7,682 nt of DNA, taken from assembly GCA_028274885.1 (NCBI GenBank), contig JAQCMX010000123.1:1-7682 (forward strand), given 5' to 3'. The position numbers were made by a program, and so were the translations under genes. Below the pieces are notes generated by a model that was given only the letters and a program-made list of their open reading frames with translations, was not told the DNA's origin and did not search any database. Numbering within the stretch: the stretch's first letter is position 1; the number at the start of each line of letters is the position of its first letter. Positions 5,738-7,682 of the stretch are shown here, piece after piece. Origin of the DNA: Haloarculaceae archaeon (GTDB lineage: Archaea > Halobacteriota > Halobacteria > Halobacteriales > Haloarculaceae).

Positions 5738-6528
5738 CCCTCGACCACCCCCTTCTCGTTGAGTAGGCCAGCGAGCTGGTCGGCTTCCTCTTCGGTATCC
5801 CCCTCGAAGAGGGTCGTCTCTGTTTCGGATTCGGGCTCGTAGAGGCTGGTCAGTTCGAACGCGCTCGTGAGGTCCTCGGCGGAAAGGCCCAGATCGCTGG
5901 GTTCGTAGACATCGAGGGGTTTGGACTGGGCCTGCCGGATGCCCCGGAGGCTCGCGTAGCGGGGTTCGTTGATACCACTCTGGATAGTGAACACGGCAGG
6001 GAGGTCAACGTCGGTGAGTTCCTCGACGCCGCCTTCCAGTTCACGATGGACCGAGGCCGTCTCCGCACCGGGTTCGACCTCGAGGTGGTTGACAACGGCA
6101 GCCCACTGGTAGTCGATGAGTCTGGCGAGGGCGACACCGGTGGCGCCGTAGGCGGTATCGTCGCTTTGAACGCCAGAGAGCACCAGATCCGGCTCCTCCT
6201 CGTCGACGACAGCCGAGAGGAGTTTCGCCGTCGTGACCGGATCGGGCATCGTGAGGTCCGCGAGGGCGTCGTCCCAGACCCTGATCGCGCGATCGGCACC
6301 CTTCGCGAGTGCCTGTCTGATCGTTTCATCGCTGCGCTCGGGGCCGATTGTGACTGTCACGACCTCGACGTCGTCGTGCTCCTCGCCGAGTTGGACTGCC
6401 TCTTCGACCGCGTAATCATCCCACTCGTTGAGGTCGTAGTTGAGATACGTTTCTGCGACTGCGTTGCCGTCAATCTCGAAGTCGTCTTCGACTTCTTCGA
6501 CTTCCTTAACGGTGACGAGAATTTTCAT
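5734..6528 (-). CDS. etfB: Electron transfer flavoprotein, beta subunit
   Basis: This 264-aa partner of EtfA binds AMP in canonical ETFs or a second FAD in electron-bifurcating ones. It opens with the typical MKILVTVKEV strand. DDYAVEEAV lies at 37-45, a nucleotide-domain segment GVQSDDTAYGATGVALARL at 119-137, and the ETF-beta signature INEPRYASLRGIRQAQSKP at 186-204, followed by a C-terminal arm that embraces EtfA. Two details differ from well-studied EtfB proteins: the usual NPFDE-like motif is LNEWDD (33-38), and the usual DGDT-like segment is SDDTAYGATG (122-131). The AMP-versus-second-FAD question cannot be settled from sequence alone. The gene is first in the etfB-etfA operon, with a 4-base ATGA overlap to etfA, and follows a 115-bp spacer after the LLM gene. 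Start ATG at 6526-6528 matches family N-termini; no Shine-Dalgarno is visible. Confidence 0.95.
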   Translation of the reverse strand: MKILVTVKEVEEVEDDFEIDGNAVAETYLNYDLNEWDDYAVEEAVQLGEEHDDVEVVTVTIGPERSDETIRQALAKGADRAIRVWDDALADLTMPDPVTTAKLLSAVVDEEEPDLVLSGVQSDDTAYGATGVALARLIDYQWAAVVNHLEVEPGAETASVHRELEGGVEELTDVDLPAVFTIQSGINEPRYASLRGIRQAQSKPLDVYEPSDLGLSAEDLTSAFELTSLYEPESETETTLFEGDTEEEADQLAGLLNEKGVVEG

Positions 6529-6555
6529 AGATATTTCACGCTCGGGGTTGAGTTG

Positions 6556-6578
6556 TGCTTCGCTCGAATTTGCTTCGC
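6556..6578. repeat. Direct repeat TGCTTCGC-N7-TGCTTCGC ahead of etfB
   Basis: Two identical 8-bp copies lie at 6556-6563 and 6571-6578 with a 15-bp period, within the etfB upstream region. They fall between the TATA-like candidates and the etfB start, where a bound repressor could block transcription. Chance occurrence is possible. Confidence 0.45.
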
Positions 6579-6580
6579 AC

Positions 6581-6607
6581 CTATACTTTGTCTACTGCAA
6601 ATATAAG
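6581..6607 (-). promoter_or_regulatory. Candidate promoter region of the etfB-etfA operon
   Basis: Two TATA-like boxes occur on the minus strand: CTTATATTT at 6599-6607 and CAAAGTATAG at 6581-6590. With a usual 26-base spacing they would give leaders of about 49 and 30 bases. The first matches the haloarchaeal TATA consensus better. Unlike the other genes here, etfB therefore seems to have a real leader but no obvious Shine-Dalgarno sequence. Which box is used, if either, cannot be decided from sequence. Confidence 0.35.
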
Positions 6608-6643
6608 CGTTACTACAGCGAAAAGCCCGATCCGACACCGAAC

Positions 6644-7594
6644 TTAGATCGCATCGATAATACGATCGCCGACTCGTTGGAGTTGTTCGGTCTGGGTATC
6701 GACATCTGTGGTGTAAAAGTCGATGTTGATCCGGGTCGCGCCAGCCTCGGCGTAGGCCTCGAGATCCTCGATGATCGACGCTGCCTCACCGACAAAAAAC
6801 CGGTCGGTGCTCATCTCGGTGTCGGTCCCCACGTGGATCGGCCGGGTGATGACCATCTCCGGTTTGCCATCCCTGTCGAAGTCCGTCCACGCGTTCATGA
6901 TACGTTCGTACACCTCACGAACCTCGTCGGGTTTCTCCCAGATCGAGGTCCACCCGTCGCCGTACTCGGCCGTCCGGCGGATCGACGCACCCGATTTACC
7001 GCCGACCAGAATCGGTATCCGATCGTCGGGGTTGGGGTAGAATCCGACCGGTTCGAAGGTATGAAAGTCGCCGTCAAAACCAGTCACCCCCTCCGCACGG
7101 GCGCGCTCGAACAACTTGAGGAACTCGTCTGTCCGCCCGCCGCGTTCCTCCCACGGGATGTCCAGCGCCTCGAACTCCGAGGAGAGCCACCCCGGCGCCA
7201 CACCGAGTTCGAACCGCCCCTCCGAGAGTGCATGGGTGGTGAGGCAGTTCTTGGCCAGCTGAATCGGATGGCGGTACGGGACCGAACAGACGTTGGTTCC
7301 GAGCGTGACCTCGTCGGTGATGGCTGCGAGGTGGGAGAACAACTGGAAGACGTCAAAGATCGGTGTCGTGGTATCGAACGGCGGCTCACCGGTCTTTGAG
7401 TACTCGTAATCGCTCGGGATCTCCTCGGGATAGACGATGTGGTCACCGGCGACCACCGCGTCAAGGCCGCTTTCCTCCGCAGTCCGTGTAAGCCGACGGG
7501 CCGCAGACGGGATCTCCTCCTCTTCGAGTCCGTAATCGTTGCTCGCCGCGGTCAACATTACCCCGAAATCCATCTCGCTCGCGGTGGAGCTCAT
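6644..7594 (-). CDS. LLM (luciferase-like) class oxidoreductase, probably F420-dependent
   Basis: This protein is a TIM-barrel oxidoreductase of the bacterial luciferase-like superfamily. Archaeal members commonly use coenzyme F420 for hydride transfer, though FMN use cannot be excluded. With the start chosen here it is 316 aa. Visible family blocks are AGDHIVYP (49-56), FDVFQLFSHLAAITDEVTLG (80-99), PYRHPIQLAKNCLTTHALSEG (106-126), the cofactor-loop motif GVAPGW (131-136), and PILVGGKSGASIRRTAEYGDGW (194-215). The start is ATG at 7592-7594 because GGAGG sits 9 bases ahead of it on the minus strand. The frame is open further upstream, with another ATG at 7664-7666, but the extra 24 residues are Arg/Pro-rich and unlike the family. 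A downstream Met at 7571-7573 is also possible. The substrate is unknown. It reads in the same direction as etfBA but is separated from it by a promoter-bearing spacer, so it is probably a separate unit. Confidence 0.88.
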   Translation of the reverse strand: MSSTASEMDFGVMLTAASNDYGLEEEEIPSAARRLTRTAEESGLDAVVAGDHIVYPEEIPSDYEYSKTGEPPFDTTTPIFDVFQLFSHLAAITDEVTLGTNVCSVPYRHPIQLAKNCLTTHALSEGRFELGVAPGWLSSEFEALDIPWEERGGRTDEFLKLFERARAEGVTGFDGDFHTFEPVGFYPNPDDRIPILVGGKSGASIRRTAEYGDGWTSIWEKPDEVREVYERIMNAWTDFDRDGKPEMVITRPIHVGTDTEMSTDRFFVGEAASIIEDLEAYAEAGATRINIDFYTTDVDTQTEQLQRVGDRIIDAI

Positions 7595-7597
7595 CTT

Positions 7598-7614
7598 GTA
7601 CCCCCTCCGGGTAC
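7598..7614 (-). promoter_or_regulatory. Shine-Dalgarno displayed in a hairpin loop ahead of the LLM gene
   Basis: On the minus strand this reads GTACCC-GGAGG-GGGTAC: a perfect 6-bp inverted repeat flanking a 5-base loop. The loop is the complement of the CCUCC at the haloarchaeal 16S rRNA 3' end. Three bases (AAG) separate the stem from the ATG. It identifies 7594 as the start codon and could affect ribosome access. The structure is seen directly; its function is inferred. Confidence 0.6.
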
Positions 7615-7682
7615 GTCCGCGGTGGGGCTGTTGGATTGTACGTGGCGCACTGACTGAGTTTTCCATCGACAGACCGGCATAC

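Noticed and set aside
6440..7399. 319-aa open frame on the plus strand through the etfB promoter and the LLM gene
   Set aside because: It would need to read through the etfB 5' end and antisense to the LLM gene; composition is not haloarchaeal-protein-like and no motif is seen.
7595..7666. Longer LLM protein starting at the ATG at 7664-7666
   Set aside because: The added 24 residues are Arg/Pro-rich and not like the family, and the GGAGG at 7604-7608 points to the ATG at 7592-7594.

Overview
The window looks like chromosomal DNA of a halophilic archaeon (class Halobacteria). The evidence is GC-rich coding sequence, proteins very rich in Asp and Glu, TATA-like boxes about 25-30 bases ahead of start codons with almost no 5' leader, ATGA-overlapping gene pairs, and a probable coenzyme F420-type flavin-independent oxidoreductase of the luciferase-like family. 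No rRNA, tRNA, CRISPR, transposase or integrase is visible. This is a metabolic region.

Layout, left to right: (1) a forward lipoate/biotin-ligase-like gene whose 5' end probably lies before base 1; (2) a reverse two-gene unit, an SCP2-type thiolase followed by an overlapping DUF35 zinc-ribbon/OB-fold protein; (3) a 146-bp divergent promoter region; (4) a forward B12-dependent acyl-CoA mutase large subunit; (5) a 170-bp convergent intergenic stretch; (6) a reverse etfB-etfA operon for electron transfer flavoprotein; (7) a 115-bp spacer holding the etf promoter region; (8) a reverse luciferase-like (LLM) oxidoreductase.

The genes suit acyl-CoA catabolism. The mutase would normally be annotated as methylmalonyl-CoA mutase. 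However, the two residues that read the substrate carboxylate in that enzyme (Tyr89 and Arg207 in the Propionibacterium shermanii enzyme) are Phe88 and Gln206 here, which is the isobutyryl-CoA mutase pattern. An attractive but unproven reading is that branched isobutyryl-CoA (for example from valine) is rearranged to n-butyryl-CoA. This would then be dehydrogenated by an acyl-CoA dehydrogenase encoded elsewhere that passes electrons to ETF, and finally cleaved by the divergently transcribed thiolase to acetyl-CoA. The small B12-binding subunit, an acyl-CoA dehydrogenase and an ETF:quinone oxidoreductase are not in the window.

Other points of note are a hairpin that places the Shine-Dalgarno sequence of the LLM gene exactly in its loop, a perfect 10-bp palindrome at the thiolase promoter, a direct repeat ahead of etfB, and a lipoate-ligase-like protein with altered active-site motifs.
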